Shown here piece after piece: positions 55,429 to 62,880 of a stretch of DNA of 64,000 bases. Position 1 is the stretch's first letter. Each line of letters starts with the position of its first letter. Source of the stretch: Streptomyces sp. NBC_00568 (GTDB taxonomy: Bacteria > Actinomycetota > Actinomycetes > Streptomycetales > Streptomycetaceae); NCBI RefSeq assembly GCF_026341855.1, contig NZ_JAPENW010000001.1, positions 3,835,001 through 3,899,000 of the forward strand, written 5' to 3'. A model generated the notes under the pieces. The model was not told where the DNA came from. It ran no database searches and saw only the letters and a list, made by a program, of their open reading frames with translations. The translations under genes were made by a program, and so were the position numbers.

Positions 55429-55499
55429 TACCTTGACGGCCGATCTGATGTTCCGTCAGGAAATCGCCAAGGATGCCGTCAGGAATGAGGGGCAGGCCC
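55429..55499 (+). promoter_or_regulatory. Promoter region of the surface-protein operon
   Basis: A TTGACG lies near 55432. CCGTCAGGAA occurs twice within 40 bases (near 55453 and 55477), a direct repeat just before the first gene. Possible activator sites; no clear -10. Confidence 0.4.
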
Positions 55500-56222
55500 G
55501 TGTCGTACCGGACGTACCAGAAACGAACCGCCGCGCTCGCGTTCGCCGCGGCCCTGGCCGGCTCGGCGGTGCTGATGGCCGCCCCCGCAGCCCAGGCCGA
55601 CGTGGTGGACGTCAACTACCAGTGCAAGACGCCGATCGGAGACAAGAGCGCCGTCTCGCCCATCGACATCAAGGGCGTCAAGAGCGGCAGCGGCTACAAG
55701 CTCACCATGTCCTGGCAGAAGGGTGTCTCCTCCAGCCCGGTCGAGCTCGGCAAGGGCGCGATGACGCCGAGCGCCGTCATCAAGGTGGGCGGCGCGGACA
55801 GCGGGACGGTGGCGGTCAGCGGACCGGCCAACGCGGCCGCGATCCCCGCCAACACCCCCATAAAGATCAATGACTTGAGCGGCACGTACACGCCGAAGAA
55901 GTCCGGCAAGGTCACGTTCACCGCGGGCATCCTCACCATCAAGGCCCTCGGCACCACGACGACGTGCACGCCCTCCAACAGTCCCAAGCCCTCGCTGACC
56001 CTCGACGTCACGGCCGCCGGCGGTTCGGGATCGTCGAGTTCGGGATCGTCGAGTTCGGGTTCCGGCGGGACCCAGAGCGGCGCCGACTCCGGCGGTCAGC
56101 TTCCGCAGACCGGCCCCGAGGACTCCGCGATCGCCCTCGGCACCCTCGGCGGCACGGTCCTGCTCGCGGGCGCGGCGGGCGTGCTGTGGCTGACTCGCAG
56201 GCATCAGGCGGTCCGCCGCTGA
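55500..56222 (+). CDS. Sortase-anchored surface protein (LPQTG) with one beta domain
   Basis: A 240-residue protein. Signal peptide 1-33 with cleavage at AQA-DV. Residues about 35-165 form one beta-rich domain: VDVNYQCKTPIGDKSAVSPIDI, GADSGTVAVSGPANAAAIP, DLSGTYTPKKSGKVTF, LTIKALGTTTTCTPS, with a Cys pair. A Ser/Gly spacer (encoded by 15-bp TCGAGTTCGGGATCG repeats) leads to the sorting signal LPQTG at 201-205, a hydrophobic helix and an RRHQAVRR tail. Sortase would join it to the wall. The same domain recurs in the fourth gene of the operon. The GTG at 55500 opens the signal peptide best; ATG at 55485 is possible. Confidence 0.88.
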   Translation: MSYRTYQKRTAALAFAAALAGSAVLMAAPAAQADVVDVNYQCKTPIGDKSAVSPIDIKGVKSGSGYKLTMSWQKGVSSSPVELGKGAMTPSAVIKVGGADSGTVAVSGPANAAAIPANTPIKINDLSGTYTPKKSGKVTFTAGILTIKALGTTTTCTPSNSPKPSLTLDVTAAGGSGSSSSGSSSSGSGGTQSGADSGGQLPQTGPEDSAIALGTLGGTVLLAGAAGVLWLTRRHQAVRR

Positions 56223-56252
56223 CCTTCCCGCACCACGACCTGGAGCCGCCGC

Positions 56253-57233
56253 ATGCCGTACGCACTCCCCGCTGCCCGCGTGCTGGGCCTGACCCTGGTG
56301 CTGCTGAGCGCGGCACCGACGGCCCTGGCCGCCGAGGGCTGGTCCGTCGTGCCGGCCGCGGGCGGGGCGGCCGACGGGCGGCCCTCCGTCTACGCGGAGG
56401 GCACGCCCGGCACGGTCCTCCAGGACTCCGTGTCCGTCCTCAACCCGGGCACACGCCCCCTCACCGTCCGGCTGCGCGGCGCCGACGCGGACAACACCGC
56501 GGACGGGGCCTTCACCGTTCGCGAACGGCCGACGGACACGGGCGCGTGGATCGCCTTCGCCGGACGCGCGGACGGCCGCCGGACCGCGGTGCGGGACCTG
56601 TCCGTACGGGTACCGCCGCGCACCCGCGCCGATGTGCCGTTCACCCTCGCCGTGCCGGCCGGCGCGGCGCCCGGCGACCATCCCGGCGCGATCGTCGTGA
56701 GCGGCGGCGGCCGCACCGCGGCGGTCCGGGTCCAACTGCGGGTGGCGGGGCCGGCGTTGTCGGCGCTGACAGTCGAGCACGTCAGGGTGCGCGGCGGCCG
56801 GATCTCCTACGAACTGGTGAACCGCGGCACCACGGTCCTCGCTCCGCGGCTCGCCGTGCGCGCCGACGGTGTCTTCGGCACCCTGCTCGACCGTGCCCCG
56901 CGCACCCTGCCCGTCGAGCTCCTGCCGGGCCGCCGCGTCACGCTCCGCGAGCCGTGGACCGGCCCTCCGGCGCTCGACGCGGTCGACGTGCGGCTGACGG
57001 TGACGGCGGCGGGCGGCGTGCGCTCCACGGCGACCGCGTCGGTCCGGTTCGTGCCGTGGGGCGCGGTGGCCGGGGCCGGGGGTGCCCTGGCGGCGGTGGG
57101 CGCCTTCTTCGCCGTACGGCGTCGGAGGCGGACCGGGGTGTGGGGGCCAGGGCGTCGCGGGCGCCGGACGGGTGACGGTGGGGCGAGCGAACAGCCCCGC
57201 ACGGAGGTCGAGTTGACGGGAGCGGTGTCGTGA
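56253..57233 (+). CDS. Exported DUF916-like membrane-anchored protein
   Basis: A 326-residue protein. Signal peptide about 1-27 (ending TALAAE). The extracellular part has two beta-sandwich-like regions: WSVVPAAGG, SVSVLNPGTRPLTVRLRGADA, RTAVRDLSVRVPPRTRADVPFTLAVPAGAAPGDHPGAIVVS, then HVRVRGGRISYELVNRGTTVLAPRLAVRADG. The phrase P.G...DSV.V.N.G..P.T.RL..(A/S)DA and P..PPG.HPGAIV is the DUF916 (WxL-associated peptidoglycan-binding) pattern. One transmembrane helix lies near 275-295 and is followed by a basic tail. In Firmicutes DUF916 proteins work with WxL surface proteins; here they would act with the LPXTG proteins beside it. It overlaps the next gene by four bases. Confidence 0.75.
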   Translation: MPYALPAARVLGLTLVLLSAAPTALAAEGWSVVPAAGGAADGRPSVYAEGTPGTVLQDSVSVLNPGTRPLTVRLRGADADNTADGAFTVRERPTDTGAWIAFAGRADGRRTAVRDLSVRVPPRTRADVPFTLAVPAGAAPGDHPGAIVVSGGGRTAAVRVQLRVAGPALSALTVEHVRVRGGRISYELVNRGTTVLAPRLAVRADGVFGTLLDRAPRTLPVELLPGRRVTLREPWTGPPALDAVDVRLTVTAAGGVRSTATASVRFVPWGAVAGAGGALAAVGAFFAVRRRRRTGVWGPGRRGRRTGDGGASEQPRTEVELTGAVS

Positions 57234-58348
57234 GCGTCCTGGGCGGCAAGCTACGGATGGCGGTGCTGGGGGCGGTGCCGGCCCTCGTCCTGGTCCTGTT
57301 GGCGGGGACGGCCTCGGTGTCCCCGGCGTCCGCCGCCGCGCGACCGAGCGTGAAGCTGTCCAAGTCCGAGGCCGGGAGCGGTGGTTCGATCACCGTGACC
57401 GGAAGCGGCTGGCGACCCGGGGCGCTGCTGATGATGATGATCTGCGGGCAGTCCGTTCCCTCGCGCGGGGTGATCGGCGGCACCAACTCCTGTGCCAACG
57501 CCGACGGCCGGGCCGTCACCACCGACGCCAAGGGCGGCTTCAGAAAGAAGCTGCCGGTCGCCGAGCCGCCCAAGCCGTGCCCCTGCGTGGTGCATGTCGC
57601 CACCGTCACGGGTGAGAAGGCCGAGGCGGACGCCCTCTTCATGGTGGCCGGGCACTCGGTCGAGCCGCTGCCGAAGGAGGAGAGCGGCGGCCGTCTCTCG
57701 GTGCTGACCGACACCCGGCTCGACGGGTCGAGCGGTCTGCTGACCTGGTTCGGCTCACCTCCCGCGCGCACCCTCGTCTTCACCGTCGGCAACGTCGGCA
57801 CCGCCCCCGTGAAGAACCCCGTCTTCCATGTCGGCACCGCCCACGGGGTGTTCGCCCCGCAGTGGGAGGAGCAGGAGTGGCGCGGCTCCATCGCGCCCGG
57901 CCGCAAGGCGCGGATCCAGCTCCCGGTCGAGCTGGCGGCCGGGGCACACGGCGACTACACGGTCTCGCTGAAGTACGGCGGGAAGGTGCTCGCCGAGCAG
58001 CCGTGGGGCGTGGGCCGGCCCTGGGGCGTCACCCTCTTCTGGATCCTGCTCTGCGTGGTCGTCCCGGCCGCGGTGTTCCGGGTCGGCATGGCCGTGGTCG
58101 ACCGGGTGCGCCCGCACCGGTCGACCGGGCGGGCCGGCCGGCACCGGGGTCTCCGGCTGGCCGACCTCACCCCGCGCCTGCCCAGGGCGGGCTCCACCCC
58201 GCAGACACCGGCGAGCGCCTCGGCCTCCCCGGCCCCGGCCCTGCCGTGGTTCACCCCGGACAACGATCCGGGGACCGCGACGAACGGTCAGCTCTCCGCA
58301 CCGCAAGAGAACGGTCCGACGACGCAGACGAGAAAGGGACACACGTGA
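57230..58348 (+). CDS. Exported, membrane-anchored protein with neocarzinostatin-like N-terminal domain
   Basis: A 372-residue protein. Signal peptide about 1-37 (VPALVLVLLAGTASVSPASAA). Residues 38-140 are a beta domain: VKLSKSEAGSGGSITVTGSGWRPGALLMMMICGQ, then GFRKKLPVAEPPKPCPCVVHVATVTG, reminiscent of the neocarzinostatin/apo-enediyne or bacterial Ig-like fold. A second beta region (about 160-260) has LTWFGSPPARTLVFTVGNVGTAPVKNPVFHVG. A transmembrane helix (about 268-290, VTLFWILLCVVVPAAVF) and a Pro/Ala-rich tail follow. The TM and tail suggest it anchors without sortase. It is coupled by four-base overlaps to the DUF916-like gene before and the LAETG gene after. Function unknown. Confidence 0.75.
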   Translation: MSVLGGKLRMAVLGAVPALVLVLLAGTASVSPASAAARPSVKLSKSEAGSGGSITVTGSGWRPGALLMMMICGQSVPSRGVIGGTNSCANADGRAVTTDAKGGFRKKLPVAEPPKPCPCVVHVATVTGEKAEADALFMVAGHSVEPLPKEESGGRLSVLTDTRLDGSSGLLTWFGSPPARTLVFTVGNVGTAPVKNPVFHVGTAHGVFAPQWEEQEWRGSIAPGRKARIQLPVELAAGAHGDYTVSLKYGGKVLAEQPWGVGRPWGVTLFWILLCVVVPAAVFRVGMAVVDRVRPHRSTGRAGRHRGLRLADLTPRLPRAGSTPQTPASASASPAPALPWFTPDNDPGTATNGQLSAPQENGPTTQTRKGHT

Positions 58349-59700
58349 GCACGCAACGGAGAGTGGTACCGCCCGGCGGACGCAGAGCCGGCGCGGCCGG
58401 GGTCGCGCTGATGCTCGGCGGTGCGGGCATCCTGCTGGGCGTGGCCGCCGCCCCGGCCCAGGCCGCCGAGGTGTCGTACAAGACGGAGTGCGTTCCGCCC
58501 CCCATCTCCGGGCTGCCCCCGGTGCAGGGCACCACGAAGGTGGAGATCACCGCGCCCGCCGAGGCGAAGGTGGGCGACGAGGTCACCATCACCTGGAAGT
58601 TCGCCCAGGCGGCCTCGAAGAACCCCGACGTCCTCGACCTCGACAAGGACACGGTCAAGCCCACCGGCACCCTCAAGGCGGGCGGCGCTCAGACGGCGGA
58701 CATCGCGATGGAGGGACCGCGCCAGAACCCCGCGATCCCGAAGAACAGCGACATGAAGCTGTCGGACATGACGGGCAGGCTGAAGCTGACGGCGGCGGGT
58801 GATGTCACGCTCACCCCGGACGCGTACGACATCAATGTCAGCAAGCCGATCTCCACCGACACCAAGTGCACGCCCAAGGAGACGGTGAAGTCCTCCGCGA
58901 CCATCAAGGTGACGGGTGGCGGGGGCGGTTCGGGCGGCACGACGGGCGGCATCCCGACGACGACCCCGACCCTCCCGACCGGTCTGCCGACCCTGCCGAC
59001 CGGCTCGGCCACCCCGTCGCCGAGCGGCAGCGGGACCGGCGGCGGTGACAGCGGCGGCTCCGACGGGGGCGGCGGCGGGCAGACCGACTTCACGGGCAAG
59101 GAGGTGTCCGTCCCCTACGCGTGCAAGACGCCCATCGGGGACAAGGACGCCACCTCTCCCGTGCAGATCAACGCCAAGAAGAACGGCGGGAGTTACGACC
59201 TCACCGTGCAGTTCAAGAAGTCCGTGATGGACAGCCCGGCCGACATCCCCGCCGACTCGGTCAAGCCGTCGATGGAGGTGGCCCTCGGGGGCGCCGACAA
59301 GGGCACCGTGCATGTCGAGGGCCCGACCAACTCCGCGGCGATCAAGTCCGGCGACCCGATCGAGGTCCCCGACCTCACGGGCACCTACAAGCCGGGCGCG
59401 ACCGGTGAGTCGACCCTCTCCCCGGGCGTGCTGACGGTGAAGGCCCTGGGCACGACGACGACCTGTACCCCGACCAAGTCCGAGGTGTCCCTGACCCTGG
59501 ACACCTCGGAACAGGCGAGCGGAGCGTCGGGCGGCGGGTCCACCTCGTCCGGCTCCGGTTCCGCCGGCGGCTCGGGCGGCCTCGCGGAGACGGGCTCCGA
59601 GAGCCACAGCGCGCTCAAGGCGCTCGGACTGGTGGCGGGCACGGTCATCCTGCTGGGCGGCGCGGTGTTCACCTTCATGCCGGGGCGGCGGACGCGCTGA
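58345..59700 (+). CDS. Sortase-anchored surface protein (LAETG) with two beta domains
   Basis: A 451-residue protein. Signal peptide about 1-40 (ending AQAAE). A first domain (about 42-190) has YKTECVPPPISG, NPDVLDLDKD, PRQNPAIPKNSDMKLSDMTGRLKL. A Thr/Pro/Gly linker (PTLPTGLPTLPTGSATPSPSG) follows. The second domain (about 250-385) repeats the sequence type of the first gene of the operon: YACKTPIGDKDATSPVQI, GADKGTVHVEGPTNSAAIK, DLTGTYKPGATG, LTVKALGTTTTCTP. Spacer SGGGSTSSGSGS leads to LAETG at 413-417, a hydrophobic helix and an RRTR tail. LAXTG is the substrate type of Streptomyces class E sortases. GTG at 58345 overlaps the previous stop. Confidence 0.88.
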   Translation: MSTQRRVVPPGGRRAGAAGVALMLGGAGILLGVAAAPAQAAEVSYKTECVPPPISGLPPVQGTTKVEITAPAEAKVGDEVTITWKFAQAASKNPDVLDLDKDTVKPTGTLKAGGAQTADIAMEGPRQNPAIPKNSDMKLSDMTGRLKLTAAGDVTLTPDAYDINVSKPISTDTKCTPKETVKSSATIKVTGGGGGSGGTTGGIPTTTPTLPTGLPTLPTGSATPSPSGSGTGGGDSGGSDGGGGGQTDFTGKEVSVPYACKTPIGDKDATSPVQINAKKNGGSYDLTVQFKKSVMDSPADIPADSVKPSMEVALGGADKGTVHVEGPTNSAAIKSGDPIEVPDLTGTYKPGATGESTLSPGVLTVKALGTTTTCTPTKSEVSLTLDTSEQASGASGGGSTSSGSGSAGGSGGLAETGSESHSALKALGLVAGTVILLGGAVFTFMPGRRTR

Positions 59701-59776
59701 CGGGCGAGAACCCCGCTCGGCACGTCGTTCACGGGCGGTTCCCGCGGCTCCTCCCCGGGCCGGCCGCCCGCCGAGA

Positions 59777-59820
59777 CGGCGAAGGGCCGCCGCACCGGAC
59801 GGTGCGGCGGCCCTTCGCCG
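59777..59820. terminator. Bidirectional terminator
   Basis: Twenty-base arms 59777-59796 and 59801-59820 pair perfectly around GGAC. It lies in the gap between the converging surface operon and peptide transporter. Confidence 0.85.
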
Positions 59821-59836
59821 TGGGTACGGCCCGACG

Positions 59837-61333
59837 TCAGCGGACGTCGCCCATGAGCTGCTTGACCTTCTTGCGGTACATCCACACCGCGACACCGGCG
59901 ATCACGGCGAGCGTGGCCTCCAGGGCGACGATGCCCGTCTTGTTGAGGTCGACCTCGGCGATGGAGAGCAGACCGGTCGTGGCGTCACCGGCGGTGACGG
60001 CCAGGAACCAGACACCCATCATCTGGGAGGCGTACTTCGCCGGAGCCATCTTGGTGGTGACGGAGAGGCCGACCGGGGAGAGCGTCAGCTCACCGACGGT
60101 CTGCACGAAGTAGATCGCCACCAGCCACATCGCGGCCGCCTTGTGACCGCCCTCGGCGATCGTCAGCGGGGCGAGGAAGAGGAAGAACGACGCACCGACC
60201 AGGATCAGGCCCGAGGCGAACTTCGTGGCCGTGCTCGGCTCCTTGCCCCGCTTGTTCAGCCACAGCCACGCCCAGGCGAAGACCGGGGCGAGCGCCATGA
60301 TCATGACCGGGTTGACGGACTGGTACCAGGAGACCGGGAACTCCCAGCCGAAGATGGTGTTCTCGGCGGACGAGTCGGCGAAGATCGACATCGTCGAGCC
60401 GCCCTGGTCGTAGATCATCCAGAAGACGGCCGCGGCCACGAAGAACCAGATGTACGCGGACATCTTCGACTGGTCGGCACGGTCCAGGGACTTGTCCCGC
60501 TTGATGCGCCCGATGACCATGACCGGGATGACCAGGCCGGCGATCGTGATCGGGACCAGCAGCCAGTTCAGCGTGTAGTGGCCCGAGAAGCCGACGATCG
60601 CGTAGAAGACGACGGCGACGGCGGCCCACAGCGCGGACTTGCGCAGCGTCGTGGCCTTCTCCTCGGCCGACAGAGGCGTGGGGACCTCGTGCGAGCGGGC
60701 GCTGAGGTGACGGCCGCCGAGCAGGTACTGGGCGAGACCCAGCGCCATGCCGAGCGCGGCGAGGGCGAAGCCCAGGTGCCAGTTCACGTTCTCACCGACG
60801 GTGCCGATGATCAGCGGAGCGGCGAAGGCACCGAGGTTGATGCCGATGTAGAAGAGCGTGAAGCCACCGTCGCGGCGCGGGTCGTCCGGGCCGTCGTAGA
60901 GGTGGCCCACCATCGTGGAGATGTTGGCCTTCAGCAGACCGGAACCTATGGCGACGAGACCGAGGCCGCCGTAGAACGTGCCGGAGGAGGGCAGAGCCAG
61001 CGTGAGGTGGCCCAGCATGATGATCAGACCTGCGACGGCGACCGTCTTGCGGGGGCCGAGGACGCGGTCGGCGAACCAGCCGCCCGGCAGGGCGAGCAGG
61101 TACACCAGGGAGAGGTACACCGAGTAGATCGCGGTCGCGCTGGCCGCGCTGAGGTGCAGACCGCCAGGTGCCACCAAGTACAGCGGGAGCAGTGCCTTCA
61201 TGCCGTAGTAGGAGAAACGCTCCCACATCTCGGTCATGAAGAGAGTGGCCAGTCCGCGGGGGTGGCCGAAGAAGGTCTTCTCGGAACCGGGGGTGCCCGG
61301 AGTCACCGAGTCCTTCGTCAGGCTGGACGCCAT
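59837..61333 (-). CDS. POT/PTR-family proton-dependent oligopeptide transporter
   Basis: A 498-residue protein of 12-14 hydrophobic helices. The N-terminal MFS signature is MTEMWERFSYYGMKALLPLYLV with the ExxER-type motif of POT proton coupling (EMWERFSYYG), and GGWFADRVLGPRKT is the MFS motif between helices 2 and 3; FTLFYIGINLGAFAAPLI is the PTR2 signature. It imports di- and tripeptides with protons. The ATG at 61333 follows AAGGAACG. It is divergent from a response regulator gene across a 523-bp region, and S. coelicolor is recalled to have a peptide transporter at the same place. Peptide uptake could be tied to the two-component system. Confidence 0.92.
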   Translation of the reverse strand: MASSLTKDSVTPGTPGSEKTFFGHPRGLATLFMTEMWERFSYYGMKALLPLYLVAPGGLHLSAASATAIYSVYLSLVYLLALPGGWFADRVLGPRKTVAVAGLIIMLGHLTLALPSSGTFYGGLGLVAIGSGLLKANISTMVGHLYDGPDDPRRDGGFTLFYIGINLGAFAAPLIIGTVGENVNWHLGFALAALGMALGLAQYLLGGRHLSARSHEVPTPLSAEEKATTLRKSALWAAVAVVFYAIVGFSGHYTLNWLLVPITIAGLVIPVMVIGRIKRDKSLDRADQSKMSAYIWFFVAAAVFWMIYDQGGSTMSIFADSSAENTIFGWEFPVSWYQSVNPVMIMALAPVFAWAWLWLNKRGKEPSTATKFASGLILVGASFFLFLAPLTIAEGGHKAAAMWLVAIYFVQTVGELTLSPVGLSVTTKMAPAKYASQMMGVWFLAVTAGDATTGLLSIAEVDLNKTGIVALEATLAVIAGVAVWMYRKKVKQLMGDVR

Positions 61334-61856
61334 GGTCGTTCCTTGCTGGTCGGGACGCGCTGTGGGGGTCCTCCCGCTCGACCGGAGCCGAGAGCCTGGA
61401 GGAGTCGCGCGCCCATGGGGGGCGGCCGGCACCGGCGGGGTTCGGCGTCCGTCCCCACGCCCACGGGGAGTCCGCTCCGGATTGCGAAGCGGTGGACGGC
61501 GACCACCGGGATCCACGCCCGTCACGCTTCAGCGCGCTCGGGCCCGGCCACAGGTCATTCCTTTCAAGGCTGGCGAATACCAGCCCGCACACAAAAGAGA
61601 CCTTCAGCATCAAGCCGGCGCCAAAGGTCCTCATGCGGTGCTACAGGCGTCTGGTCACCATACGACATCGCAATGCGGCATATGGAAGGACTTGAGAGAT
61701 GGATCACAGGCGATCATGGAACCGCGGGCGATCATTCGAAGGTCCGCCACACGATTGCATCCCACACCCACAGGTAAGAAACACTCCGATGGCGGGTGTG
61801 AATCACGGAGGCCGATCACTGCCCGGGCGCCGCGCGCGGCGGACTACCATCACCCC
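61334..61856. promoter_or_regulatory. Divergent region between transporter and response regulator
   Basis: No gene is supported in 523 bases. The middle (about 61560-61800) is the most A/T-rich long stretch of the window. GGCGATCAT occurs at about 61710 and 61728, a direct repeat that might bind a regulator. TACCAT (61845-61850) is the probable -10 of the response regulator, six bases before its ATG. Confidence 0.5.
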
Positions 61857-62534
61857 ATGACCCGTGTACTGCTCGCCGAGGACGACGCGTCCATCTCGGA
61901 GCCGCTGGCCCGTGCCCTGCGCCGGGAGGGTTACGAGGTCGAAGTGCGCGAGGACGGACCCACCGCGCTCGACGCCGGCATGCAGGGCGGTGTCGACCTG
62001 GTCGTCCTGGACCTCGGGCTGCCCGGCATGGACGGCCTGGAGGTCGCCCGCCGGCTCCGCGCCGAGGGGCACACCGTGCCCATCCTCATCCTGACCGCGC
62101 GCGCCGACGAGGTGGACACCGTCGTCGGTCTCGACGCGGGCGCCGACGACTACGTGACCAAGCCGTTCCGGCTCGCCGAACTCCTCGCCCGGGTACGGGC
62201 CCTGCTCCGGCGCGGCTCGGCCGAGCCCCAGCAGCCGCCCGCCACCCACGGCGTGCGCATCGACGTCGAGTCGCACCGCGCCTGGATGGGCGACGAGGAA
62301 CTCCAGCTCACGGCCAAGGAGTTCGACCTCCTGCGGGTGCTGGTCCGTGACGCCGGCCGCGTGGTCACCCGCGACCAGCTCATGCGCGAGGTCTGGGACA
62401 CCACCTGGTGGTCGTCCACCAAGACCCTCGACATGCACATCTCCTGGCTGCGCAAGAAGCTCGGCGACGACGCGGCGAACCCCCGCTACATCGCGACGGT
62501 ACGAGGCGTCGGCTTCCGCTTCGAGAAGAGCTGA
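61857..62534 (+). CDS. draR: Two-component response regulator, OmpR/PhoB type (DraR-like)
   Basis: A 225-residue protein. Receiver domain 1-115: acidic pair EDD (8-10), phosphoacceptor Asp52 in LVVLDLGLPGMDG, switch Thr80, and Lys102 in YVTKPF. Winged-helix output domain about 128-225: RIDVESHRAWMGDEELQLTAKEFDLLRVLVRDAGRVVTRDQLM, DMHISWLRKKLG, and IATVRGVGFRFE. It binds DNA as a dimer when phosphorylated. From its place next to a POT transporter and the kinase, I take it as DraR (SCO3063 in S. coelicolor, from memory), reported to affect antibiotic genes. TACCAT six bases before the ATG and no ribosome site point to a leaderless message. Confidence 0.9.
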   Translation: MTRVLLAEDDASISEPLARALRREGYEVEVREDGPTALDAGMQGGVDLVVLDLGLPGMDGLEVARRLRAEGHTVPILILTARADEVDTVVGLDAGADDYVTKPFRLAELLARVRALLRRGSAEPQQPPATHGVRIDVESHRAWMGDEELQLTAKEFDLLRVLVRDAGRVVTRDQLMREVWDTTWWSSTKTLDMHISWLRKKLGDDAANPRYIATVRGVGFRFEKS

Positions 62535-62880
62535 GGCTCCACCCGACCGGGCACCGGCCGGAAGCGCCGGCTCCCGGCGCGAGGCCGACCGGAACCCCGG
62601 CCCCCGCATCCCCCGCGAGGACACGGCCCCGCGGCGTCGGCCGGGCCGGGTCCGGAACCCCGCGCAGGGGACCCGGCGGGGCGGTGACGGCCCTCCCGGC
62701 CCGGACAGCGTGTCGCGTGTACGGGGTTCACGCCGCCAGAGCCCGGCTCCTCCTCCGGCACCCGTGCACCGGACGGGGCGGGGCGGCGGCGGGAAACCGC
62801 GCCCCGGCCCGGCGCCCCGCCGGGGCGACCCGGCGAACGTGCACACTGGTCCCCGTACAGCCACCTGCCCGGAGGGCCCC
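62535..62880. other. Gene-free gap between response regulator and kinase genes
   Basis: A 346-base G/C-rich stretch without a supported gene. It is unusually long for a response regulator-kinase pair, so the kinase may have its own promoter. No strong terminator hairpin is evident. Confidence 0.5.
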
